DNA of 64,000 nucleotides from Paraflavitalea devenefica (GTDB lineage: Bacteria; Bacteroidota; Bacteroidia; Chitinophagales; Chitinophagaceae). The notes under the pieces were generated by a model. The model was given only the letters and a program-made list of their open reading frames with translations, was not told the DNA's origin and did not search any database. Made by a program: the position numbers and the translations under genes. Positions 19,168 to 26,464 of the stretch are shown here, in pieces. Every line of letters starts with the position of its first letter. The stretch's first letter is position 1. The stretch covers positions 2,108,001 to 2,172,000 of the forward strand of contig NZ_JAARML010000002.1 of assembly GCF_011759375.1 (NCBI RefSeq), in the 5' to 3' direction.

Positions 19168-20001
19168 GTGCACGAAACAACAACTGTAGATGAAGCCATC
19201 TCCAAAGGGCAACAGATGATCAATTACCCGGCATTCCTGATTGTACTGGGGATACCCGGCGCTTCCACTTATTTAGTTGTTCAAAACATATTGCCGGTGT
19301 GGGTGCTCCCGGTAGGATTTATTCTGGGCTTAGGTCTTGCCTGGCTTTACTGGGGCATCATGATCCCCAAATGGCGGCTATGGGCCTTTGAAAATGTGCG
19401 TAATGTACATGAGCTTAAAAAGCGGGCGATCAGGGAAAAGCTCATCTGGCCCGACAATAGCTTTTGGCGAAAGATAGAGATCTGGACGCCGCTTGATAAA
19501 GAAAGATGGCTTTCCCTGCAAAGCAAATTCAATAAGGAAGATGTTTTTACAGACGATCTCGCTATTCCGGCCGAAACCATCATTGGCTACTCCAAAGGCA
19601 AGAATTACTTTCAAATGGCCATTATGCTGGTTATTCTGGGCGGGGGCGTTTTCCTGATCGTCAGCACAGGAAATTACATTGTGGGTGCTATCGCGGTAGT
19701 GATCGGCGCCTGGTTGAGTTACAAAGAGTACAGGCAGGCTACTAATACAAAGCCACAGATCATAGTAAATGATAAAGGTATACAGACCATTTCAACCCCA
19801 TTTTATGAATGGAAGGATATTACCAATGAGGAAGCAATCGGCCAGCGTTCAGGAAAGCATACCTATTATTACCTGATTTATGATTATCCCGGCGGCAGTG
19901 CAAAATTACAGATAGACGACTATGAAACAGACCAGCGTTCCTTGAATAACCTGCTGAGCTTGTATCGTGGCCGCTATCAAAAGAAACAGAACCGCCGGTA
20001 A
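19168..20001 (+). CDS. Membrane protein of unknown function (277 aa)
   Basis: GTG start at 19168 (HETTTVDEAISKGQ). No family recognised. Two pairs of hydrophobic helices are visible: residues about 22-70 (FLIVLGIPGASTYLVVQ..., VGFILGLGLAWLYWGIM) and about 150-190 (MAIMLVILGGGVFLIV, IVGAIAVVIGAWLSY), separated by a 75-residue cytoplasmic-type loop rich in charged residues. A C-terminal domain of about 80 residues (IIVNDKGIQTISTPFYEWKDITNEE) looks like a PH-like or YdbS/bPH fold that recurs in bacterial membrane proteins. It is convergent with the PagL-like gene, 27 bases away. A TATATTTG hexamer-like -7 motif at 19143-19150 lies just upstream but lacks a well-spaced -33 partner. Confidence 0.8.
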   Translation: MHETTTVDEAISKGQQMINYPAFLIVLGIPGASTYLVVQNILPVWVLPVGFILGLGLAWLYWGIMIPKWRLWAFENVRNVHELKKRAIREKLIWPDNSFWRKIEIWTPLDKERWLSLQSKFNKEDVFTDDLAIPAETIIGYSKGKNYFQMAIMLVILGGGVFLIVSTGNYIVGAIAVVIGAWLSYKEYRQATNTKPQIIVNDKGIQTISTPFYEWKDITNEEAIGQRSGKHTYYYLIYDYPGGSAKLQIDDYETDQRSLNNLLSLYRGRYQKKQNRR

Positions 20002-20027
20002 CAACCAGTTAATCGAATCCTTTTTAT

Positions 20028-21164
20028 TTATTGTGGCCACGACCAGGTAAAGCGTAGGTCTATGAAGTCGGCTATGTGGCGGTGGGCCTGTAAGTGAAAG
20101 CCTGTGCCCAGGTGCCGGTTAATACGGTAATGTATTCCCCAGCGATGGTAAACATCTTCAAAATAATTGGTAGGATTGAAAACATAAATGCCAAAGCGCT
20201 GGCTGAAGATGAACTTTCCCAATAGGAATTCATGTCCCAGCAATAGCCCGGCCCTGGTGGCGCTGGCATCTATTGAATCCTGTTTTAGCTTGAACCGCAA
20301 TGCCCGGTCGGTAAATACTTCCACCCCGGCAGTAAGTGCATTAATGCGGCCTACCTGTTTGCTTCCCTGGAAGCTAATGCCGATCACGGGTAGCCGGCGG
20401 CTCCTGCCCTGCTCATCCAGCACTCTCTTGGCGATGCCAAACACACCGGCATCCCACCTGACAGGTAATTCCTTCCAGAACTTATCCCTTCTGCGTATGC
20501 CCCGGAAATAAGGCCGGGGGTGGGGCTGGTAACTGACTACAACACCGGCAGTAGGCCAGTTAATCCCCTTATTGGGTTCTTTCAGTCCGCCGTTGGATTC
20601 ATGCTGGTAATTGATAGAGCCATTCAGCCACCACCGGTCATTCAGTCTGAACCATAACCCTGTTCCCACCAGCAGGTAACCGCTCAGGTGGGTGCTGTAG
20701 GATTGATTGGTAGGATTGTGTACCGGGCGATAAGGAGCCGTGAGATAGGAGAGGCCTGTCGCTGCTCTGAAAGAAAAGAAAATATGGCTATTAAGCCGGT
20801 AAGTGGGTTCTAAAAAATAGGCGCCGGTAAGACCTTTTCCCAATATGCGCGTATCATAATCATAGAAGGTCAGCAGGAGGCCCTTGCGGGGAAAGCAATT
20901 GCAGAGATTCCAGATCGCAGCATCATTCCGCTGCCAGCCGAGCGTTAATTCCAGGCCGGTAGGGTGGGCTCCCTTGGTGTTCTCTACAGCCGGTGAATGA
21001 GCAAAAATGAAACCATGCTGAAGGCCGCTCCCGATGCTAAATATATTTTTCAGTCTGCCGCTACCGGGTGCAGCAGTATCTCCTTGCGCCATCGCCGGTG
21101 GCAATAGGACATTCGATAATAACCAGACAAGTAACCACCTATATTGGCTATTCCGGTAATGCAT
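20028..21164 (-). CDS. PagL-like acyloxyacyl hydrolase, outer-membrane barrel
   Basis: 378 residues with a signal peptide (WLLSNVLLPPAMAQ). The stretch NYQHESNGGLKEPNKGINW (residues 185-203) carries the His-x-Ser-Asn signature of the PagL lipid A 3-O-deacylase family (H188 and S190 as the candidate catalytic pair). Strands before and after fit an outer-membrane beta-barrel. At 378 residues it is about twice the length of classical PagL; the extra C-terminal half (from about 230) also reads as barrel strands and ends in FTWSWPQ. It is 51 bases downstream of the phospholipase C gene on the same strand, so both probably form one lipid-active unit. The deacylase activity is predicted, not shown. 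Confidence 0.75.
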   Translation of the reverse strand: MHYRNSQYRWLLVWLLSNVLLPPAMAQGDTAAPGSGRLKNIFSIGSGLQHGFIFAHSPAVENTKGAHPTGLELTLGWQRNDAAIWNLCNCFPRKGLLLTFYDYDTRILGKGLTGAYFLEPTYRLNSHIFFSFRAATGLSYLTAPYRPVHNPTNQSYSTHLSGYLLVGTGLWFRLNDRWWLNGSINYQHESNGGLKEPNKGINWPTAGVVVSYQPHPRPYFRGIRRRDKFWKELPVRWDAGVFGIAKRVLDEQGRSRRLPVIGISFQGSKQVGRINALTAGVEVFTDRALRFKLKQDSIDASATRAGLLLGHEFLLGKFIFSQRFGIYVFNPTNYFEDVYHRWGIHYRINRHLGTGFHLQAHRHIADFIDLRFTWSWPQ

Positions 21165-21215
21165 AGCAGCACAAAACTATAAAGTTATTCTGGTTGGGCC
21201 GCTTTTGGGGATGGC

Positions 21216-23747
21216 TTATACCATCCTGCCCATAAAGGGATCGGTTTTGCTATCCCGGCCTGTTTCTATCCGGCCAGCATATCTTTTGCTGAAAGAAGTA
21301 TGCCCTTTTACCGTGATAGTGAAATCGTACCAGCCATAGCTTTTGGCAGTGTCAATGATCGCCAGGTTCTCCCGGCCTGACTGCACGATCACGGTTTGTA
21401 TGGTCTGCTTGTAGGCATTGTCTGTAATAATAACTGTTTGTGCTGTCTTTTCTGCGTTGCCGAAGGTCAGGATCAGTCTGCCTGATAATTGTGAGCGTTG
21501 GCCATTCACCGGTTCATACTTTGTCCTGGTACTTACCATGGGCGCTGCACTGCTGCCGGTAAACTCCCGGAAGAACCCATTGGGGCCATACACCTGCAGG
21601 TGATAAATGCCTCCCTCAAAATCAGTCACTTCCCAGTTGCCAGCCACCGCTTTACCTGGTGCTACGGCATAGTCCCACGCGCGTACCCTTTCTCCCTGGT
21701 ACAGGCCGGGTGCATATACCTGAAAGGGCGAGCCGGCAGTAGCATCACCAAAAGTGCCTTTGTCGGATTTCATGACAATATCGAACGACTTCCTGTCTTC
21801 GCTGATGAACCCTTCCGCATACAACTCATAAGGCAGGGCATTGGCGTTACGGATGCCTTTTTCCTGCGCCGGCAGGAAAGACGTAGCATAAGGCTGCTTA
21901 TTGGCCTGGGCTATTTCTTCCTTCGTTAGTTTCCGGTAATTGGAGGGCAGCTTTTTAAACTGTGCCTTGTGAATGCCTTCAATAAATTCGTCTCGTTGCA
22001 GTGCGGTCGGACTAATGATCTTTTCCCCGTTATAGGGTCTGAATACAGAAGTAAGATCACCGCATACGGCGCGCCGCCAGGCGCTGATATTGGGCTCTGT
22101 TATTTTTTTACTGGTTTTGTGCGATAGGAATTTTTCCAGGAACTGCAAGGCGGAGGTATGGTCAAATACCTGCGAGTTCACATAACCGCCCCGGCTCCAT
22201 GGCGAAGCGATCACCAGCGGTACCCGGTAGCCCAGGCCAATGGGGCTTTCCCGCATGTCATCTGCATCGGAAGATTGCTGGCTGGCATTGGCTACATATT
22301 CAACGCCGGTATGAATGCCTTCGGAAACAGCACCGCTTTCTTTTTTGTAAGGATGTGGTGCCACAAAAGGAGGCACATGATCAAAATAGCCATCATTCTC
22401 ATCATACGTGAGCACCAGGATGGTCTTCTTCCACACCTCCGGGTTTTTAGTAAGGATATCCATCACTTCACTCAGGTACCAGGCGCCATACCAGGCAGCG
22501 CCGGGGTGGTCGGAGAAATTTTCCGGCGCTACGATCCAGGATACAGTAGGTAATTTACCTGTATTTACATCTTCACGGAACTGGTGCAGGATATCTCCTT
22601 TGGGCAGCTTTACTTCGCGTTCTGTATCGCCATCTTTATACTTCAAAGTGTCCAACTGGTGATAATAGGGGTCTTTCCGGTTGGTGGTAAAGGCTTTATC
22701 GTGCAGGTCTTTTTCACGTTGGGACAATTGTTCATATTTTTCCCGGGTATATACTTTCTGATCTTCTTCTACTGTAGCCAATTGCTTCTTTAACCAGTCT
22801 ATCCTTTTTCCGATCTTCTCTGCATCTGCAGCACCTGCCGGCAGGGCTTTTAATTGCTGTTCCTGCCTGCTAATCTCTGCTGATAATTTTGCGGCAGCTT
22901 TAGGCAGGTTGGCAATATATTCAGCCGACAGTTTTACCTGGTATTGTGCAAAAAACTCCAAAGGGTTATCGGTGAAGTTACCCAGCCAGGCATCTTCTTC
23001 TCCCTCAAAGCCTACACCAACACTGATCTCATTCTGGTATACCCGCCAGGAAATACCCTGCGCTTCCAGCCGTTCGGGAAAAGTGGTCCAGTTCACCCAA
23101 TTGCCATAATCAGCATCACCATTCCATACACGGGCCAGCACATTTTCATCGGCTTTCTCCCGGATCGTACCTGTCCAGAAATACAGGCGGTTGGGGGTGG
23201 TGCCGGTCAGGGAAGAGCAAAAATGCTGGTCGCATACCGTAAAGGCATCTGCCAGGGCATAATAAAAGGGGATGTCCTCCCGGTTATGGTAACCCATTGT
23301 AAGCGGCATCTCTTTATAGGCTTTATTGCCCGAGGGTTTGGCTTGCAGCCAGCGATCGTATTTACCATTATTGCGGGCATCCACCTGGTTGCTCCAGGAG
23401 TGGGGCAGGGAGTTCATCCAGGTAGCCTTGGTGTTTTTTATGTCGAGGCGGAAGGGCGCATACGTTTCTCCTGCATTATTGGTTTGCAGCCATACTTTAT
23501 TGTTGTCGGGCAGGGTAATGGCGCGTGGATCATTAAAGCCGCGTACGCCCTGCAGGCTGCCAAAGGTGTGGTCGAAGGAGCGGTTCTCCTGCATCAGGAA
23601 TACTACATGCTCTGCATCGAGGTAAGTGCTGCCTGCCGCCGGGTTGATGGCCATGGCTTTGGCAATGGAAGCGGGCAATACCTGCAACAGGCCGGTGCCG
23701 CCGGACAAAATAGATGCCTTTTTCAAAAATGATCTCCGGGTTTCCAT
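21216..23747 (-). CDS. Tat-exported phosphocholine-specific-type phospholipase C
   Basis: 843 residues, the size of PlcH/PlcN-type enzymes. A twin-arginine signal (METRRSFLKKASILSGG) targets the folded protein to Tat. The phosphoesterase domain (residues about 44-560) contains the metal-binding QENRSFDHTFGSLQGVRGF segment, WIVAPENFSDHPG, and LVLTYDENDGYFDHVPP with the conserved Asp/His ligands. A coiled-coil insertion occupies about residues 275-350. The last 200 residues hold two repeats of the bacterial phospholipase C C-terminal domain (GPNGFFREFTGS; LILTFGNAEKTAQTVIITDN). It should hydrolyse phosphatidylcholine or related lipids in the periplasm or outside. Its gene precedes the PagL-like gene. 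Confidence 0.92.
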   Translation of the reverse strand: METRRSFLKKASILSGGTGLLQVLPASIAKAMAINPAAGSTYLDAEHVVFLMQENRSFDHTFGSLQGVRGFNDPRAITLPDNNKVWLQTNNAGETYAPFRLDIKNTKATWMNSLPHSWSNQVDARNNGKYDRWLQAKPSGNKAYKEMPLTMGYHNREDIPFYYALADAFTVCDQHFCSSLTGTTPNRLYFWTGTIREKADENVLARVWNGDADYGNWVNWTTFPERLEAQGISWRVYQNEISVGVGFEGEEDAWLGNFTDNPLEFFAQYQVKLSAEYIANLPKAAAKLSAEISRQEQQLKALPAGAADAEKIGKRIDWLKKQLATVEEDQKVYTREKYEQLSQREKDLHDKAFTTNRKDPYYHQLDTLKYKDGDTEREVKLPKGDILHQFREDVNTGKLPTVSWIVAPENFSDHPGAAWYGAWYLSEVMDILTKNPEVWKKTILVLTYDENDGYFDHVPPFVAPHPYKKESGAVSEGIHTGVEYVANASQQSSDADDMRESPIGLGYRVPLVIASPWSRGGYVNSQVFDHTSALQFLEKFLSHKTSKKITEPNISAWRRAVCGDLTSVFRPYNGEKIISPTALQRDEFIEGIHKAQFKKLPSNYRKLTKEEIAQANKQPYATSFLPAQEKGIRNANALPYELYAEGFISEDRKSFDIVMKSDKGTFGDATAGSPFQVYAPGLYQGERVRAWDYAVAPGKAVAGNWEVTDFEGGIYHLQVYGPNGFFREFTGSSAAPMVSTRTKYEPVNGQRSQLSGRLILTFGNAEKTAQTVIITDNAYKQTIQTVIVQSGRENLAIIDTAKSYGWYDFTITVKGHTSFSKRYAGRIETGRDSKTDPFMGRMV

Positions 23748-23969
23748 ACAATGGGTTCACAATAAGTTACTGAATGTGTTGGTGCGATAAAAGTATACGA
23801 TCGTGCCTGAATACTGCCAGACAAGGTAAGATTTAAAAAGATGGTAACACGGCATAACCCTAAGCCTATTAGTCTTTTAGGGTTGCTCCCGGTAGGGGAT
23901 TGCCCATAGGGGGCGGCTTCTGACAGTTATTAAAGTGTAAATAAATTGCGAAATATGGGGGTTGCGACA

Positions 23970-24011
23970 GAATTATATTCGGAATAGTCTTACTTTTACA
24001 GAAATATATTC
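23970..24011 (+). promoter_or_regulatory. Candidate Lrp/AsnC operator pair upstream of the lrp gene
   Basis: Two near-identical AT-rich palindromes, GAATTATATTC at 23970-23980 and GAAATATATTC at 24001-24011, are spaced 31 bases start to start, about three helical turns. The second ends 3 bases before the ATG. Lrp/AsnC proteins bind such degenerate palindromes on one DNA face and usually regulate themselves. The assignment is by spacing and position only. Confidence 0.5.
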
Positions 24012-24014
24012 TTT

Positions 24015-24482
24015 ATGTTTATTGAGCTGGATGATATTGACCTCCGGATACTGGACCTGATGCAGGCCAATGCCCGTATTTCCAATGCCGACCTGGCCCG
24101 GGAGCTGGCCATGGCCCCTTCGGCAGTACTGGAGCGGGTAAAAAAGCTGGAGCAGAAAAAAGTGATCCTCCAATACAATACAGCCATCAACCCCACGGCG
24201 CTGAACCAGAAGTTGCTGGCCTTCATTTTTATCAAAACAAAAGAGATCGGGTCAGATTCAAGTATAGCCGCTTCACTGGCCAAGGTCCCGGAAGTACAGG
24301 AAGTGCACATCGTTGCCGGGGAAGATTGCTTCCTGGTGAAAGTGCGCACTGAAGATTCCGCTTCCCTGATGGCCATGATGCGAAAGGCCATCAAGCGTAT
24401 CCCCAATGTGCTGTCTACGAAAACAACGATCGTGCTTGAAACCGTGAAAGAGCAACAACAATTGGTCATACCAAAAAACTAA
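24015..24482 (+). CDS. Lrp/AsnC-family transcriptional regulator
   Basis: 155 residues, normal for the family. The N-terminal winged helix-turn-helix covers residues about 5-60 (DDIDLRILDLMQANARISNADLARELAMAPSAV split by turns). The C-terminal RAM/effector-binding alpha-beta domain covers about 68-150 (AFIFIKTKEI, VQEVHIVAGEDCFLVKVR). It senses an amino acid or similar small molecule and controls transcription as an octamer or multimer. The gene is 5 bases ahead of an EamA-family exporter and surely co-transcribed with it, which suggests it controls efflux of its own effector. Candidate binding sites lie directly upstream. Confidence 0.93.
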   Translation: MFIELDDIDLRILDLMQANARISNADLARELAMAPSAVLERVKKLEQKKVILQYNTAINPTALNQKLLAFIFIKTKEIGSDSSIAASLAKVPEVQEVHIVAGEDCFLVKVRTEDSASLMAMMRKAIKRIPNVLSTKTTIVLETVKEQQQLVIPKN

Positions 24483-24487
24483 TCTTT

Positions 24488-25516
24488 ATGTCGTTAGCCG
24501 AAAAACAAAAACAAGCCTCACCGGTAATGGTTGTCGTAGCCTTTACTGTATTGTACATTGTGTGGGGGTCTACTTACTTCGCTATTGCAAAAGCAGTGGC
24601 GCACATCCCGCCTTTTATATTGGGAGCGCTGCGCTTTATAGCAGCAGGCGCCCTGCTGATGTTATGGTGCGTCTTCAAGAAAGAAAAACTATTCAATCCC
24701 GTACAGATCAAACATGCCGCCATTACCGGTACCATGTTATTATTTGTTGGCACCGGCGCCGTCATCTGGGTCGAAAAAACAGTATCCAGCTCGCTCGTAG
24801 GTGTATTGATCGCTTCACAGGCCATCTGGCTGGTACTGCTGGACAAGGCCAACTGGAAAACAAACCTTACCAATCGCAATACGGTGACAGGGCTCCTCAT
24901 TGGCTTTGCAGGTGTGGTGCTGCTCTTTAGTGAAAGTGTTGCCGGTGCAGTTTCCCAATCAGGCGGAGCGATCTCTGTCATTAGCTTTTTAATACTGCTG
25001 GTGGGTATGCTCAGTTGGTCTGGCGGATCTATCTATTCCAAAAACAATTCCACAGGCTCTTCTACCGTCAATTCGGCCTGGCAGATGCTGATAGCCGGAC
25101 TGGTATTTATCCCGGCCAGTATTGTCAATAATGAATGGGCCGGCTTCCAATGGCAGGCAGTGCCCATGGAATCCTGGCTGGCCGTATTATACCTGGTAGT
25201 CATGGGTTCCCTGGCTGCGTACAGCGCTTATGTATGGCTATTGACGGTGCGTCCTGTAGCGCAAGTCGGCACGCACGTATATGTAAACCCGGTGGTGGCT
25301 GTATTGCTGGGCGTTCTCTTTGCCGGTGAACACATGAGCTGGCTGCAGGTTGCCGGACTGGCCGTTATCTTAACCAGTGTATTGCTCATCAATCTTGCCA
25401 AATACCGTTCAAAACCCGCTACCGGTAAGCAAAGTGAAAGCGCTCCGCAGCCGAAAGCCGGGAAAGAAAGGGCTGTTGCCGGCACCAAGCAGATGGCTGT
25501 TTGTGCCGACTGCTAA
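24488..25516 (+). CDS. EamA-family (DMT superfamily) exporter
   Basis: 342-residue inner-membrane protein with ten hydrophobic helices arranged as two EamA repeats: first from VVVAFTVLYIVWGSTYFAI, second from about SVISFLILLVGMLSWSGGSIYSK. It resembles the YedA/RhaT-like drug/metabolite transporters, several of which export amino acids or their analogues. The last 35 residues are hydrophilic (KPATGKQSESAPQPKAGKE) and end with Cys residues (CADC), an extension not needed for transport. The operon with an Lrp-type regulator 5 bases upstream supports an amino-acid-related substrate. A strong terminator closes the unit. Confidence 0.92.
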   Translation: MSLAEKQKQASPVMVVVAFTVLYIVWGSTYFAIAKAVAHIPPFILGALRFIAAGALLMLWCVFKKEKLFNPVQIKHAAITGTMLLFVGTGAVIWVEKTVSSSLVGVLIASQAIWLVLLDKANWKTNLTNRNTVTGLLIGFAGVVLLFSESVAGAVSQSGGAISVISFLILLVGMLSWSGGSIYSKNNSTGSSTVNSAWQMLIAGLVFIPASIVNNEWAGFQWQAVPMESWLAVLYLVVMGSLAAYSAYVWLLTVRPVAQVGTHVYVNPVVAVLLGVLFAGEHMSWLQVAGLAVILTSVLLINLAKYRSKPATGKQSESAPQPKAGKERAVAGTKQMAVCADC

Positions 25517-25540
25517 GCTGATTACAGGATAACAATTCAT

Positions 25541-25595
25541 TAATATTTGATCTGGTCATTACTGTTACCACAGTGACCGGATCAAATATTTTTTT
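25541..25595 (+). terminator. Rho-independent terminator of the lrp-eamA operon
   Basis: Long 17-bp stem AATATTTGATCtGGTCA / TGACCgGATCAAATATT with one internal mismatch, loop of 15 bases, followed by an unbroken run of eight T (25588-25595). Confidence 0.95.
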
Positions 25596-25943
25596 TATAC
25601 TTTGTTTTTTTACTACTTTCATGCTTTAAAGGGTCTTACCCCGATCCATTTAACGGCCGGCAGGCACTATTTTATCAGAAAGAGCGATCATCCTTGTTTC
25701 CCTTCGTACAATGAATTACGACAAAAGTCTGTACACGACGCAGCGCGCTGGAAAGAAACAGTACTGTACTTATCCGTTTTTTATAGTCTTTGTCCCATCC
25801 TTATGGAATAAATGTTACCTCAATTTATCAGCCATCCATGTATTACTACCCACAGGTAACCTCCAAAACCTGCCCTGTTGGTGCTGTACACCGGATGTGT
25901 TGGATATAGCAATCTCCAATTGTTTCACTTTAAAAACAGGTTT
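25596..25943. other. Intergenic region without a supported gene
   Basis: Short overlapping ORFs exist here in several frames, but none has a plausible start, domain or codon pattern. The region must contain the promoter for the gene at 25944; no exact -33/-7 pair was found. Confidence 0.5.
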
Positions 25944-26360
25944 ATGAGCACTAATGGATTAACCGCCGCAGAGGCGCAGGCCAGCAAAACCTCGCCAATC
26001 GCCAAGGGCTACACCAAATGGTTTTCTGTTGAATTCAAAAACATCATCTTTGACCCCTCTATTCTTCATCGTAAAGAAGCCATCGAAGGGTATTATATCG
26101 GTTACCTGACCGGGTATAATACCATAAAGGCAAAAAGATATGCTATTCTTTTTGAATGGACGGAAGAGCCCAGTGAGCTCCCCAATTGTAAGGACTTTAC
26201 CTTACATGTGTATATAAATCCACCCCCCACCCGGAAAGGAAAAACGGAGAACTTTGTAGCTGTCACATTGAAGAGCACCGCAGCATTGGCCGACCCCGTA
26301 ACGGGTAAAGAGGACATTGATCCTCCCACACCACCACCACCACCACCACCGACCATGTAA
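25944..26360 (+). CDS. Small protein with proline-rich C-terminus, unknown function
   Basis: 138 residues from the ATG at 25944; an upstream in-frame GTG/ATG would add a hydrophobic Cys-containing stretch with no signal-peptide logic. No family recognised. The centre (KGYTKWFSVEFKNIIFDPS, GYNTIKAKRYAILFEWTEEP) is compact and beta-rich, and the tail is DPPTPPPPPPPTM, with a CACCAC-repeat at DNA level. There is no signal peptide. It is 104 bases upstream of the TPR-CHAT protease gene with a stem-loop between. A low-complexity tail next to a CHAT protease gene could make it a substrate or adaptor; this is speculation from position. Confidence 0.7.
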   Translation: MSTNGLTAAEAQASKTSPIAKGYTKWFSVEFKNIIFDPSILHRKEAIEGYYIGYLTGYNTIKAKRYAILFEWTEEPSELPNCKDFTLHVYINPPPTRKGKTENFVAVTLKSTAALADPVTGKEDIDPPTPPPPPPPTM

Positions 26361-26388
26361 ACGCATTAATTAGTCAAAGGCGAATAGA

Positions 26389-26433
26389 AAGTCCTGGCAA
26401 AATAGCCCTTTAAAGAGCTATATGCCGGGACTT
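26389..26433 (+). terminator. Stem-loop between the small protein and CHAT genes
   Basis: AAGTCCtGGCA pairs with TGCCgGGACTT (10 pairs, one mismatch) and an inner ATAGC/GCTAT stem extends it. There is no T-run after it, so it may be a weak terminator, a processing site or a 5' UTR structure for the CHAT gene. Confidence 0.55.
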
Positions 26434-26464
26434 ATGTATTTATATTGATTAACTTTAACAGCCC

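Noticed and set aside
22944..23732. 262-codon open frame on the + strand
   Set aside because: It is antisense to the phospholipase C gene, which has a Tat signal and conserved catalytic motifs; the + frame has no recognisable domain.
25602..25947. Overlapping small ORFs of 69-78 codons before the proline-tailed protein
   Set aside because: Non-ATG or poorly placed starts, overlapping frames, Cys/aromatic-rich nonsense-like composition and position just after a strong terminator.
26326..26352. CACCAC microsatellite
   Set aside because: It encodes the Pro-rich tail of the protein ending at 26360 and is short; not a separate repeat element.
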